Below are positions 17,278-26,529 of a stretch of 64,000 bases of DNA, in pieces. The stretch lies in the NCBI RefSeq assembly GCF_003046295.1, contig NZ_PZZN01000002.1, positions 1,054,001-1,118,000 on the forward strand. Direction: 5' to 3'. Every line of letters begins with the position of its first letter. Position 1 is the stretch's first letter. Position numbers and translations under genes: made by a program. Source of the DNA: Sphingomonas aerolata. GTDB lineage: Bacteria; Pseudomonadota; Alphaproteobacteria; Sphingomonadales; Sphingomonadaceae. The notes beneath the pieces were generated by a model that was given only the letters and a program-made list of their open reading frames with translations, did not search any database and had not been told where the DNA came from.

Positions 17278-18387
17278 TTACCAGCGTGTCGTCTTGCGAT
17301 TTTCCCGGTCGATCGACATCAATATCCCCAGGCACAGCAGCACGGTCATCTGCGACGACCCGCCATAGCTGAACAGCGGCAGCGGGATGCCCACCACGGG
17401 GGCGAGGCCCATCACCATCATCAGGTTGATCGCGACATAGAAGAAGATCGTCGTGGCGAGCCCCGCAGCGGCCAGCCGTGCGAACCGCGACTGCGCCCGC
17501 TGGCCGACCTCGATCCCCCAGCGGATCACCAGCAGGAAGGCGAGGATCAGCAGGCAGCCGCCGACCAGCCCCCATTCCTCCGCCATCGTCGCGAAGACGA
17601 AGTCGGTATGCCCCTCGGGGAGATAGTCGAGATGGCTCTGCGTGCCGTTGAGGAACCCCTTGCCCCACAGGCCGCCCGATCCGATCGCGATCTTCGACTG
17701 GCTGATGTGATAGCCGGTGCCCAGCGGGTCGCTTTCGGGATCGAGGAAGATCAGGATGCGGTTGCGCTGATAGTCGTGCAGCGCGAAGTTGATCGCGAGC
17801 GGGATCGCGACCGACGCGGCCACCGCGCCGCCGACGAACAGCCTCAGCGGAATGCCCGCCAGGAACATCACCGTCGCGCCGCCCGCGCAGATCATCAGCG
17901 CGGTGCCCAGATCGGGCTGTTTCATCACGATCGCCGCGGGGATGCCGATCAGCACCGCGGCGGGCCAGACGGCCGCGAACCGCCGCGTCTCGTTGGGCGG
18001 CAGCATGTCGTAGAAGCGCGCACAGGCGAGCACGATCGCCGGCTTCATCAATTCGGACGGCTGCAGCCGGATGAAGCCGAGGTCGAGCCAGCGCTGGCTG
18101 CCGCCACGCACCGCGCCGAGCAGCTCGACGAGCACGAGCGCGAGGACGAGCGCACCATAGGTCGGCCACGCCGCCGCCTTCCAGACACGCTCGGGGATGC
18201 GCGAGAGCACGACCGAGCCCGCCAGGAGGATGAAGAAGCGGATGCCCTGCGGCAGCGTCCAGGGCCGCAGCGAGCCGCCCGCCGCCGAATAGAGCACGAC
18301 CAGCCCGAAGGTCCCGATCGCCGTGACCAGCAGCAAGGTTCGCCAGGGCAGGGTGGCAAGCTGTTCGGGGATGATCCGCGATGTCAT
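17278..18387 (-). CDS. rodA: Rod-shape-determining peptidoglycan polymerase RodA (SEDS family)
   Basis: A 369-residue integral membrane protein of the SEDS family with about ten spans. Conserved segments include GGSQRWLDLG, FIRLQPSELMKPAIVL, VMKQPDLGTALM, ESHTDFVFA-type EGHTDFVFATMAEEWG near the middle, and IPLPLFSYGGSSQ near the C-terminus. RodA polymerises lipid II glycan strands for lateral wall synthesis together with PBP2. The gene overlaps the stop of mrdA by 4 bases (ATGA), so it is translationally coupled as the last gene of the mreBCD-mrdA-rodA operon. Confidence 0.97.
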   Translation of the reverse strand: MTSRIIPEQLATLPWRTLLLVTAIGTFGLVVLYSAAGGSLRPWTLPQGIRFFILLAGSVVLSRIPERVWKAAAWPTYGALVLALVLVELLGAVRGGSQRWLDLGFIRLQPSELMKPAIVLACARFYDMLPPNETRRFAAVWPAAVLIGIPAAIVMKQPDLGTALMICAGGATVMFLAGIPLRLFVGGAVAASVAIPLAINFALHDYQRNRILIFLDPESDPLGTGYHISQSKIAIGSGGLWGKGFLNGTQSHLDYLPEGHTDFVFATMAEEWGLVGGCLLILAFLLVIRWGIEVGQRAQSRFARLAAAGLATTIFFYVAINLMMVMGLAPVVGIPLPLFSYGGSSQMTVLLCLGILMSIDRENRKTTRW

Positions 18388-20456
18388 TGGCCGCGCTCCG
18401 TGGTTCCGTCTTCCGCGACCCCGCCGCCCGCGGTGGCCAGATCCGCCTGGGTCCGGTTGGCGACGTCGGTGGCGTTCTCGACCGCCGGCGCGTCGCTCGG
18501 CACGGTCGCGTCGGTCTTGGTCGCGATCGCGGCGGGCGGGGCGCTCTGCGCCGCGCGATAGCTCGCCGCGGTCGCCGCCATCCGCGTCCTGATGTCGCCG
18601 CCCCAGGTCGGTTCGACCTCGGCGAGCGACTTCAGCGCGCGCTCGCGGTCGAGCATGTAGGTCATGATGTCGCGCCCGATCATCGGCGTGTCGAGGTTGC
18701 GCACCGTATGCCCGTTATGCTCGAGCACCACGGCGAGCGCGTAGCGCGGGTTGTCCGCGGGCGCGAAGCCGATGAACAGCGCATGGTCGCGCAGCTTGAA
18801 CGGCAGCTGGCCGTTCTTGAGCACGCCCGAGCGCCGTTCCGCCATGGTGATGCGGCGGACCTGCGCGGTGCCGGTCTTGCCCGCGATCGCGACGCCCGGG
18901 ATCAGCAGCTTGGCCGCGCCGCCGGTGCCGCCCTGGTTGATCACGCCGAACATCGCCTCGCGCACCCGCGCCAGATTTTCCGAATCGATCGCCAGCGCGG
19001 GCGCATCGCGGTGGACCTGGCTCGCGAGAATGCTCGGCTGCAGGTCGCGACCCGATGCGATCCGCGCCGCCATCACCGCGAGCTGGAGCGGGTTGGCGAG
19101 CACATAGCCCTGGCCGATCGACGCGTTGAGCGAATCCGCGACCGTCCAGGGCCGCTTGTACTTGTGAAGCTTCCAGTCGGGGTCGGGCATCGTCCCGAAC
19201 CGCTGCGTCGAGAAGGGCAGGTCGAACTTCTGCCCCATGCCCAGCGTCCGCGCGATCGGCGCGATCGCGGCATAGCCGACCCGCCGCGCCATCTCGTAGA
19301 AATAGATGTCGCAGCTCTGCATGATCGCGTTCTTGAGGTCGAGCGGCCCGTGCCCGCCGCGCTTGTGGCAATGGAACACGCTCGTCCCCAGCCGCATCGC
19401 GCCCGAACAATTGACCCGCGCGTCGGCCGGGACGCCGGCATGGAGCAGCGCCAGCCCGTTCATCGGCTTGACCGTCGAGCCCGGCGGATACAGCCCCTGC
19501 GTGACCTTGTTCATCAGCGGCACGTGATCGTCGTCGCTCAGCATCTGCCATTCGAGATGGCTGATCCCGTCCGAAAAGCTGTTGGGGTCGTAGGCGGGCA
19601 TCGACACCATCGCGAGCATCTCGCCGGTGCGACAGTCGATGACGACCACCGACCCCGAATTGGTGCCCAGCCGGCGCGCGGCATATTCCTGCAGCCCCGC
19701 GTCGATCGTCAGCCGCGCGGTCTTGCCCGGCACGTCGGGTTTGGTCGCGAGCTCGGCGACCAGCTTGCCGCGCGCGGTGACCTCGACCCGCTTCGCGCCC
19801 GCCTCGCCGCGCAGCGCGGGTTCGAGCATCTTCTCGAGCCCGTCCTTGCCGAGCTTGAAGCCGGGGGTGACGAGCAGCGGGTCGCGCGTCTTCTTGTATT
19901 GTTCGGCATTGGGCACGCCGACATAGCCGGTCAGATGCGCGACCGCGGCGCCCGCGGGATAGTTGCGCGCAAAGCCGCGCGTCGGCGCGACGCCGGGCAG
20001 CTCGGGCAGCCGCACGCTGACCGCGGCGAACCGCTCCCAGTCGAGATTCTCCGCGACCTGGACCGGCTGGAACCCGGCGGCATGGTCGAGGTCGATCGCG
20101 ATCCGTTCGATCTCCTCGGGCGGCAGCTGGAGGATGCGGCCGAGCAGCGGCAGCACGCGCTCCTTGTCGCGCAACCGGTCGGGGATGATGTCGACGCGGA
20201 AATCGGTGCGGTTGTTCGCGATCGGCACGCCGTGGCGGTCGACGATCCAGCCGCGCCGCGGCGGCAACAGCGTCATGTTCACGCGGTTGCTCTCGGACAG
20301 CATCGTATAGCGTTCGTTCTGCGCGATCGACAGCCATGCCATCCGCCCGGCCAGCATCAGCCCGACGCCACCCTGCACCGCGCCCAGCATCCAGGCACGG
20401 CGCGAGAAACTATAGGCTTGCGACATCTCGGTCACGACACGCGGCGGCCGTCTCAT
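18384..20456 (-). CDS. mrdA: Penicillin-binding protein 2 (elongasome transpeptidase)
   Basis: A 690-residue class B PBP, slightly long for the family owing to a Pro/Ala/Thr-rich C-terminal tail of about 60 residues. An N-terminal anchor (MLGAVQGGVGLMLAGRMAWL, about residues 23-42) is followed by a pedestal domain beginning RGWIVDRHG. The transpeptidase domain has the catalytic S-T-V-K in PPGSTVKPM near residue 326, an S-x-N equivalent (SCD) near 390, and K-T-G (GKTGTAQ) near 540. It crosslinks peptidoglycan for rod-shaped growth with its partner RodA, encoded directly downstream with a 4-base overlap. Confidence 0.97.
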   Translation of the reverse strand: MRRPPRVVTEMSQAYSFSRRAWMLGAVQGGVGLMLAGRMAWLSIAQNERYTMLSESNRVNMTLLPPRRGWIVDRHGVPIANNRTDFRVDIIPDRLRDKERVLPLLGRILQLPPEEIERIAIDLDHAAGFQPVQVAENLDWERFAAVSVRLPELPGVAPTRGFARNYPAGAAVAHLTGYVGVPNAEQYKKTRDPLLVTPGFKLGKDGLEKMLEPALRGEAGAKRVEVTARGKLVAELATKPDVPGKTARLTIDAGLQEYAARRLGTNSGSVVVIDCRTGEMLAMVSMPAYDPNSFSDGISHLEWQMLSDDDHVPLMNKVTQGLYPPGSTVKPMNGLALLHAGVPADARVNCSGAMRLGTSVFHCHKRGGHGPLDLKNAIMQSCDIYFYEMARRVGYAAIAPIARTLGMGQKFDLPFSTQRFGTMPDPDWKLHKYKRPWTVADSLNASIGQGYVLANPLQLAVMAARIASGRDLQPSILASQVHRDAPALAIDSENLARVREAMFGVINQGGTGGAAKLLIPGVAIAGKTGTAQVRRITMAERRSGVLKNGQLPFKLRDHALFIGFAPADNPRYALAVVLEHNGHTVRNLDTPMIGRDIMTYMLDRERALKSLAEVEPTWGGDIRTRMAATAASYRAAQSAPPAAIATKTDATVPSDAPAVENATDVANRTQADLATAGGGVAEDGTTERGQ

Positions 20457-20469
20457 TCGGAAACCCGCC

Positions 20470-20991
20470 TCATTCCTGGACCCTGCGTCGTTCGATCGTC
20501 GCGACGATCCGCGCCGCCAGCGGGAAGAGCATCATGGTGATCACGATCTGCGCCAATAGCACGGTGTCGACATGCGTGCCGACCCGTACGCCCAGAAATC
20601 GCCCGCCGATCACGCAGCACGCGATCCCGCCGCTCGCGATCAGCCAGTCCTGCCAGAAATCGCGGTACACCAGCCGCTGCTCGATCATGTCGATCGCCAC
20701 GAACGCGAGCGACCAGAGCAGCACCGCGCTGCCCAGCGGCTGTCCGCTGAGCAGGTCGTCGAACAGCCCGAGCGGTGCCGCCGCCCAGGGGCGCAGCGCG
20801 TAACGGGCGAGCAGCCGCCATGCGAGCAGCATGACGAACCCGAACGGCGGCAGGATCGGGATCGTCGCGATCAGCGGCACGATCGTCATCAGCGATCCCG
20901 CCATGACGGTCAGCCACGGGATCGCCCGCGCCCGGCCGCCTGCGACCTTCGGTTCGAACGGCTTGTAGTCGACACTGTTGCGGGTGGTCAC
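20470..20991 (-). CDS. mreD: Rod shape-determining protein MreD
   Basis: A small polytopic inner-membrane protein (173 residues from the GTG at 20991) with about five hydrophobic spans and the FDDLLSGQPLGSAVLLW motif typical of MreD. The start is uncertain. The frame stays open to 21066, overlapping mreC by 29 bases, and no strong ribosome-binding site marks either choice; I prefer the GTG because it follows the mreC stop and matches the usual short cytoplasmic N-terminus. It sits between mreC and mrdA with short gaps, consistent with one elongasome operon. Confidence 0.85.
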   Translation of the reverse strand: MTTRNSVDYKPFEPKVAGGRARAIPWLTVMAGSLMTIVPLIATIPILPPFGFVMLLAWRLLARYALRPWAAAPLGLFDDLLSGQPLGSAVLLWSLAFVAIDMIEQRLVYRDFWQDWLIASGGIACCVIGGRFLGVRVGTHVDTVLLAQIVITMMLFPLAARIVATIERRRVQE

Positions 20992-21037
20992 GGCTGGTCG
21001 ATCATCTGGGGGAAGACGGGATAGGGTGGTTTGGCAG

Positions 21038-21925
21038 TCACTTGGCGCTATTGTCGGACGGCGCAAGGGCGCGCGGCGGCGGCACCGGCATGAAGCCGGG
21101 TTCGACCACCGCGAAATCGAAGGTGTCGGGGTTTGCGAAGGTCCGTGCCATCACCGAATCCGCACCCGCGGTCATCACCCGCGCGACCGGGATGCCGGGC
21201 GAATACAGCCCGCCCACGCCCGACGTGACGAACAGGTCGCCCGCATTGAACTTGACGTTGGTCGCGTTGACCGACCGGACGTCGAGCATGCCGTCGCCGC
21301 GCCCGACCGCGATCGCGGGCAGCCCGTCGCGCGTCCGGCGGATCGGCACGATGCTGTCGCCGTCGGTCAGCAGCATCACGCGCGCCGCATTGGGGCCGGT
21401 CTCGACGACGCGCCCGACCAGCCCGTCGGGGCCGCGCACCGCCATGCCCGGCCGCACGCCGCTCCAGCGGCCTGCGTTGAGCAAGGCGAAGCGGCGCCCG
21501 CTCGACGCGCTCGAACTGACCAGCCGCGCGGTGACGACCGGTTCGGCGATCCGGTCGCGGACCTTCAGCAGCGACCGCAGCCGGCGATTGTCATAGGCGA
21601 TCGTCCGCGCACGCATCAGCAGCGCGCGCGTCTGCTCACGCTCGCGGCGCAACGCGACATTTTCCTGGCGGACGAAGAAATAGGTCCCGATCGCCTCGGG
21701 CACCGCGGCGACCCCGCCCACGACCCAGGCGAGCCCCGACGAGACCGGCGCGGTGAGGCCCGCCACGCCCATCCGCGCGCCGGCAAAGGCGGGCGGGTTG
21801 AAGGTCGAGACGACGAGCAACGCTGCGCCCACCACCGCACCGGCGATGGCGAGCACATAGCCTACGAACACCCCATATTGACGCCGTCGGGAAAACCCCG
21901 TCCGGCGGTCGCGGGCTGGCGCCAT
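21038..21925 (-). CDS. mreC: Cell shape-determining protein MreC
   Basis: A 295-residue bitopic protein: a short basic N-terminus, one span (YVLAIAGAVVGAALLVVS, about 23-40), a coiled coil (ENVALRREREQTRALLMRARTIAYDN, roughly 80-105) and a periplasmic double beta-barrel containing the conserved NAGRWSGVRPGMAV and GLVGRVVETGPNAARVMLLTD segments. MreC links MreB to PBP2 and RodA at the membrane. It lies about 100 bases downstream of mreB. Confidence 0.95.
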   Translation of the reverse strand: MAPARDRRTGFSRRRQYGVFVGYVLAIAGAVVGAALLVVSTFNPPAFAGARMGVAGLTAPVSSGLAWVVGGVAAVPEAIGTYFFVRQENVALRREREQTRALLMRARTIAYDNRRLRSLLKVRDRIAEPVVTARLVSSSASSGRRFALLNAGRWSGVRPGMAVRGPDGLVGRVVETGPNAARVMLLTDGDSIVPIRRTRDGLPAIAVGRGDGMLDVRSVNATNVKFNAGDLFVTSGVGGLYSPGIPVARVMTAGADSVMARTFANPDTFDFAVVEPGFMPVPPPRALAPSDNSAK

Positions 21926-22026
21926 GCGCCTGTCCCCTCGTTCTCGGGCATCGCCGGGTCCGGGGCCCTATCCCCGCGACTCGGTCGATGCGATTTCCAC
22001 TGACCCGTTTCCCACCTACACGCTTC

Positions 22027-23070
<1,044 letters not shown>

Positions 23071-23219
23071 TCAATCAGGGTCCCGTAATCCTGGCCGCCG
23101 GACGGGCGGCATTTCGCACATCATCTCGCGGGCCCCGCCGGTGTTTTCGAGCACCGGGTGCCTAATAAGCGGGCGTTTGCGGGTCGCGGGATGCCGTCGC
23201 TTGGTCTAGACGCAAACCC

Positions 23220-25034
23220 ATGTCAATACGGCGTCTCCCCGAGCATCTCGTCAATCGTATCGCCGCCGGTGAAGTGGTGGAAAGACCCGCCAGCGCGTTG
23301 AAGGAGTTAGTCGAGAACGCCATCGACGCGGGCGCCGGACGCATCGCGATTCTCCTCGTCGAAGGCGGCACATCGCGCATCGAAGTCGCCGACGACGGAT
23401 GCGGTATGACGCCCGCCGACATGATGCTCGCGCTCGAACGGCACGCGACCTCGAAGATGCCCGACGAGATCATCGAATCGGTCGTGACGCTCGGCTTTCG
23501 CGGCGAGGCGCTGCCCTCGATCGCCAGCGTCGCGCGGCTGACCATCGAAAGCCGGGTGAGGGGGGCAGAGGGCTGGTCGCGGATCGTCGACAATGGCCGC
23601 GTCGAGCGCGAGGGGCCCGCCGCGCTGCCCCCCGGCACGCGCGTCGTCGTCGAGGATCTGTTCGCGCGCGTCCCCGCCCGCCGCAAGTTCCTCCGCTCCC
23701 CGCGCGCCGAATATGCCGCCTGTCTCGACGTCGTCCGCCGGCTGGCGATGGCGCGTCCTGATATCGGCTTCACGATCGAGCATGACGGCCGCCGCACGCT
23801 GGCGGCGACGCAGGTCGAGGACCGGCCGGGCCGCGTCGCGACGCTCACCGATCGCGCGCTCGCCGACAATGCGGTCACGATCGATCTCGAACGCCCGGTC
23901 GACTCGGGCATGCTCGTGCTCGGCGGGGTCGCGAGCCTGCCGACCTACAATCGCGGCATCGCCGACCACCAGTATCTGTTCGTCAACGGCCGGCCGGTGA
24001 AGGACCGGCTGCTGATGGGCGCGATCCGCGGCGCCTATGCCGAGATGCTCCCGCGCGACCGGCATGCGGTCGTCGCGCTGTTCCTCGACGTCCCCACCGA
24101 CCAGGTCGACGTCAATGTCCACCCCGCCAAGACCGAGGTCCGCTTCCGCGACCCCGCGATGGTAAGAGGCCTGATCGTCTCGGGCCTCCGCCGCGCCCTC
24201 GACGCCGCCGGCCACCGCAGCCAGCGCGCCAGCGACTCCGCCCTCGCCATGTGGCAACCTGAAACCTCCTCTCCCCCCGGGGGAGAGGAAGGGGCCCGCC
24301 CGCAAAGCGGGTGGGAAGGTGAGGGCACGCCCCAAAGACTGCCGCTAGAAAACCGCAGCTACGGCACGGTAAACGACGCCCGCCCGACCTTCTTCGCCGC
24401 CCCCCCGCAGGCCAGAGCCGAACCCGCCTGGACACCCCCGCCGCAAACCTCGTCCTTCCCGATGGGCGTCGCGCGCGGCCAGGTTGCGAAGACCTATATC
24501 GTCGCCGAGGCGGAGGACGGTCTCGTCCTTGTCGATCAGCATGCCGCGCACGAACGCCTCGTCCTCGAACGGATGCGCGCCGCGCTCGCCGGCGGCACGG
24601 TCGCCAGCCAGGCGCTGCTGATCCCCGAGGTCGTCGAGCTCGACGAACCCGCCTGCGACCGGCTCGAGGCGCGCGCCGCCGAGCTGTCCGAGTTCGGGCT
24701 CGACCTCGAACGCTTTGGCGCACGCGCGATGCTGGTCCGCGCGACCCCCGCCTTGCTCGGCCAGAGCGATCCCAAAGGGCTTGTCACCGACCTCGCCGAC
24801 GAACTCGCCGCGTTCGACGAGGCGCTGTCGCTCAAGGAACGGCTCGACGCGGTCGCGGGCACCATGGCCTGCCACGGCTCGGTCCGCGCCGGCCGCATCC
24901 TCTCGGTCCCCGAGATGAACGCGCTCCTCCGCGAGATGGAGATCACCCCCCATTCGGGCCAATGCAACCACGGCCGCCCCACCTGGGTAAAGCTCGCGCA
25001 CGGCGACATCGAGAAACTGTTCGGCCGCAAGTAA
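23220..25034 (+). CDS. mutL: DNA mismatch repair protein MutL
   Basis: A 604-residue protein. The N-terminal GHKL ATPase domain has IAAGEVVERPASALKELVENAIDAGA (motif I), DDGCGM (motif II), RHATSKM and GFRGEALPSIASV (motif III). FVNGRPVKDRLLMGAIRGAYAEMLPRDRHAVVALF and DVNVHPAKTEVRF follow. The C-terminal dimerisation domain starts near residue 415 (GQVAKTYIVAEAEDGLVLVDQHAAHERL). No DQHAx2Ex4E endonuclease motif is complete: DQHAAHERLVLE is present, but the conserved ACR/CPHGRP context reads QCNHGRPT, and the first Cys motif is ACHGSVRAG. An unusual feature is an in-frame palindromic repeat in the linker near residues 350-369. The ATG at 23220 lacks an obvious ribosome-binding site. Confidence 0.96.
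   Translation: MSIRRLPEHLVNRIAAGEVVERPASALKELVENAIDAGAGRIAILLVEGGTSRIEVADDGCGMTPADMMLALERHATSKMPDEIIESVVTLGFRGEALPSIASVARLTIESRVRGAEGWSRIVDNGRVEREGPAALPPGTRVVVEDLFARVPARRKFLRSPRAEYAACLDVVRRLAMARPDIGFTIEHDGRRTLAATQVEDRPGRVATLTDRALADNAVTIDLERPVDSGMLVLGGVASLPTYNRGIADHQYLFVNGRPVKDRLLMGAIRGAYAEMLPRDRHAVVALFLDVPTDQVDVNVHPAKTEVRFRDPAMVRGLIVSGLRRALDAAGHRSQRASDSALAMWQPETSSPPGGEEGARPQSGWEGEGTPQRLPLENRSYGTVNDARPTFFAAPPQARAEPAWTPPPQTSSFPMGVARGQVAKTYIVAEAEDGLVLVDQHAAHERLVLERMRAALAGGTVASQALLIPEVVELDEPACDRLEARAAELSEFGLDLERFGARAMLVRATPALLGQSDPKGLVTDLADELAAFDEALSLKERLDAVAGTMACHGSVRAGRILSVPEMNALLREMEITPHSGQCNHGRPTWVKLAHGDIEKLFGRK
24267..24325. repeat. Palindromic repeat element inserted in frame in the mutL linker
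   Basis: The sequence contains CTCTCCCCC/GGGGGAGAG, then CCCGC/GCGGG around CAAA, and GGAAGGTGAGGG. This is the look of a widespread intergenic palindromic repeat, here within mutL and translated as a Ser/Pro/Gly/Glu-rich segment. Its length preserves the reading frame, and it sits in the variable linker between the two MutL domains. Confidence 0.75.
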
Positions 25035-25564
25035 ACCGTGCGGCGTGGGGGTGGGCGCCGTCTCCCGCAGCCCCCCACACTCCCGTTCGTGATTATCGTA
25101 AATACAAGAGCTTTGACCAACGATGGTGTTCGACAGGCACTGCTCACGGTACCCCCCCCCCAGCAGAACCGCCTGCCGAACGCATCGGCATGTAATAAAG
25201 CAGGCTGCTCAGGACTATTATTAAGTTTGATCCGAGGATCGACAATTAACTATTGATACTACGATTTATGGAAAATACGCCTTTCAGGTGTACTTCAAGG
25301 CTTATGCGGACATGGATAAAGCGCATAATGCATAACATAGGTTATGTTTTAGGATCGACTTCTTTGTGCTTCTGCATATTCTGATTCGACGAGATACTTC
25401 AACACCTTCGTGTCAGGAGTGCTATCTACTGCGAGCGTCGTCCATGGCCATTGCGAACGTTGTTCGCAACAGGTTAACTTGGCAGGTGGATTAAGCTGAC
25501 ACTTACACCTTCGCACAATTGCAGACATTCGAAGCTTAGCGGGGTTGGAAGCAAAGGAGCGTTC
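25035..25564. other. 530-base AT-richer intergenic region
   Basis: Between mutL and a small membrane-protein gene. From about 25080 to 25400 the base composition is distinctly more AT-rich than the genome average; frames on both strands do not look like proteins. A perfect inverted repeat at 25451-25469 is listed separately. No RNA gene is recognised. Confidence 0.45.
25451..25469. promoter_or_regulatory. Operator-like perfect palindrome, 8-bp arms
   Basis: TTGCGAAC-GTT-GTTCGCAA, perfectly symmetrical, lies about 95 bases upstream of the membrane-protein gene at 25565. Arm length and spacing are those of a homodimeric repressor site. The alphaproteobacterial LexA box (GTTC-N7-GTTC) is not matched. 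Confidence 0.4.
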
Positions 25565-25876
25565 ATGCCGACGGCAAAACATCCGGCAATTACCGTGACG
25601 CGTATGCTTCCGCTCGCGGCATCGCTGCTGTCTGGCACTCTATTGGGTCGAGCGGCAATGCTCGCGTTAGTTTCGCCGATGGCGATGGACGGTGGACAGT
25701 CTGTCGGCGCGTGGGCGCTGGTATTGTTCTTGCTCGCTCAGCCTATCATGCTCGTCGCTGCTATGACGGCGGGCTTTCTCTGCTATCGCCGACTGACAAA
25801 ATGGCGCTTCGTCACTGCGCTCGCACTGCCGGCTTTGCACCTTCTCGGCATGAGGATTCTCATGCTCGCTTTATAG
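25565..25876 (+). CDS. Small hypothetical membrane protein (three spans)
   Basis: A 103-residue protein with a strong AAAGGAG ribosome-binding site before its ATG. Three hydrophobic segments (about residues 14-38, 47-68 and 79-102) leave short polar turns (MDGGQS and CYRRLTKWR), so nearly the whole protein is embedded in the inner membrane. I recognise no family. It has no obvious operon partner, and a palindrome 95 bases upstream may regulate it. Confidence 0.65.
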   Translation: MPTAKHPAITVTRMLPLAASLLSGTLLGRAAMLALVSPMAMDGGQSVGAWALVLFLLAQPIMLVAAMTAGFLCYRRLTKWRFVTALALPALHLLGMRILMLAL

Positions 25877-25959
25877 GCTGAAAGTCGAGTTTCCACCAAG
25901 TTGAGCCGTTGACACCGGCTGCCCGGTGCCCGGCGATAACGCCCTCACATCCGCGTCAC

Positions 25960-25991
25960 AAAAAAAAAAGCCCCCACCGTCAGGTGAGGGC
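25960..25991 (-). terminator. Rho-independent terminator of the gene at 26012-26323
   Basis: On the minus strand the stem GCCCTCACC/GGTGGGGGC with loop TGAC is followed by a run of ten T residues, 20 bases beyond the stop codon. A textbook intrinsic terminator. Confidence 0.9.
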
Positions 25992-26011
25992 TCGTGACGT
26001 CAGGCGAAGTC

Positions 26012-26323
26012 TTACTTCTCGCCATTGTCCTTGACGCCCACGGTGGGCACGTCGACCGTTTCGGTCTCGGTCTTGACCTTGGGGACCTCGACTTCGGTCT
26101 TCTTCGTGCCGACGACGACCGCCTTCGAGTCGAGATCGACATTCGGCATGTCGCCGCCCTTGACGGAGACCTCCGGAAGCGAACCTTCCTTCACGTTGGC
26201 GCTCCAGAACCCGGTCGCAAAGAGGACACCGACGATGGCCGCAATGACGACAAGGACGATGACGATCGTCTTGCCTGCGCCGCTCTTCTGACGAATTGGC
26301 TCGCCACCCCGATAATCTGACAT
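26012..26323 (-). CDS. Small single-span hypothetical protein
   Basis: A 103-residue protein with a GGGAGAG ribosome-binding site. A polar N-terminus (residues 1-18) precedes one strong membrane span (TIVIVLVVIAAIVGVLFATGFW, about 19-40). The rest is soluble, with alternating Val and charged residues (VEVPKVKTETETVDVPTV), suggesting a beta-rich or repeated periplasmic tail. I do not recognise a named family; similar short TM-plus-tail proteins occur in sphingomonads. It is monocistronic, with its own terminator. Confidence 0.75.
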   Translation of the reverse strand: MSDYRGGEPIRQKSGAGKTIVIVLVVIAAIVGVLFATGFWSANVKEGSLPEVSVKGGDMPNVDLDSKAVVVGTKKTEVEVPKVKTETETVDVPTVGVKDNGEK

Positions 26324-26475
26324 TTAACTCTCCCTGTACTTACAACAGGTTCGAACACTCTCGACGCAGTCTTGTTCCGTTTGCGTCATGACGTCGGAAT
26401 CGCCGGTGCGCGGTACGCGGATCTTAACGCGTCTTAAGGGCGGAGCGTCGGGTGGACGTCGCCGGCGCGCTTCCC

Positions 26476-26512
26476 AAAAAAAAGGGGGCCCGTCGCGAAC
26501 GACGAGCCCCCC
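26476..26512 (-). terminator. Rho-independent terminator of the TonB-dependent receptor gene
   Basis: The minus-strand stem GGGGGGCTCGTCG/CGACGGGCCCCC is followed by eight T residues, 18 bases after the receptor stop codon. Confidence 0.9.
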
Positions 26513-26529
26513 GATACGCCCCGGTTCGA

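Noticed and set aside
25349..25582. A 77-codon minus-strand frame upstream of the small membrane protein
   Set aside because: It contains the perfect palindrome and overlaps the start of a better-supported gene; no conserved features.
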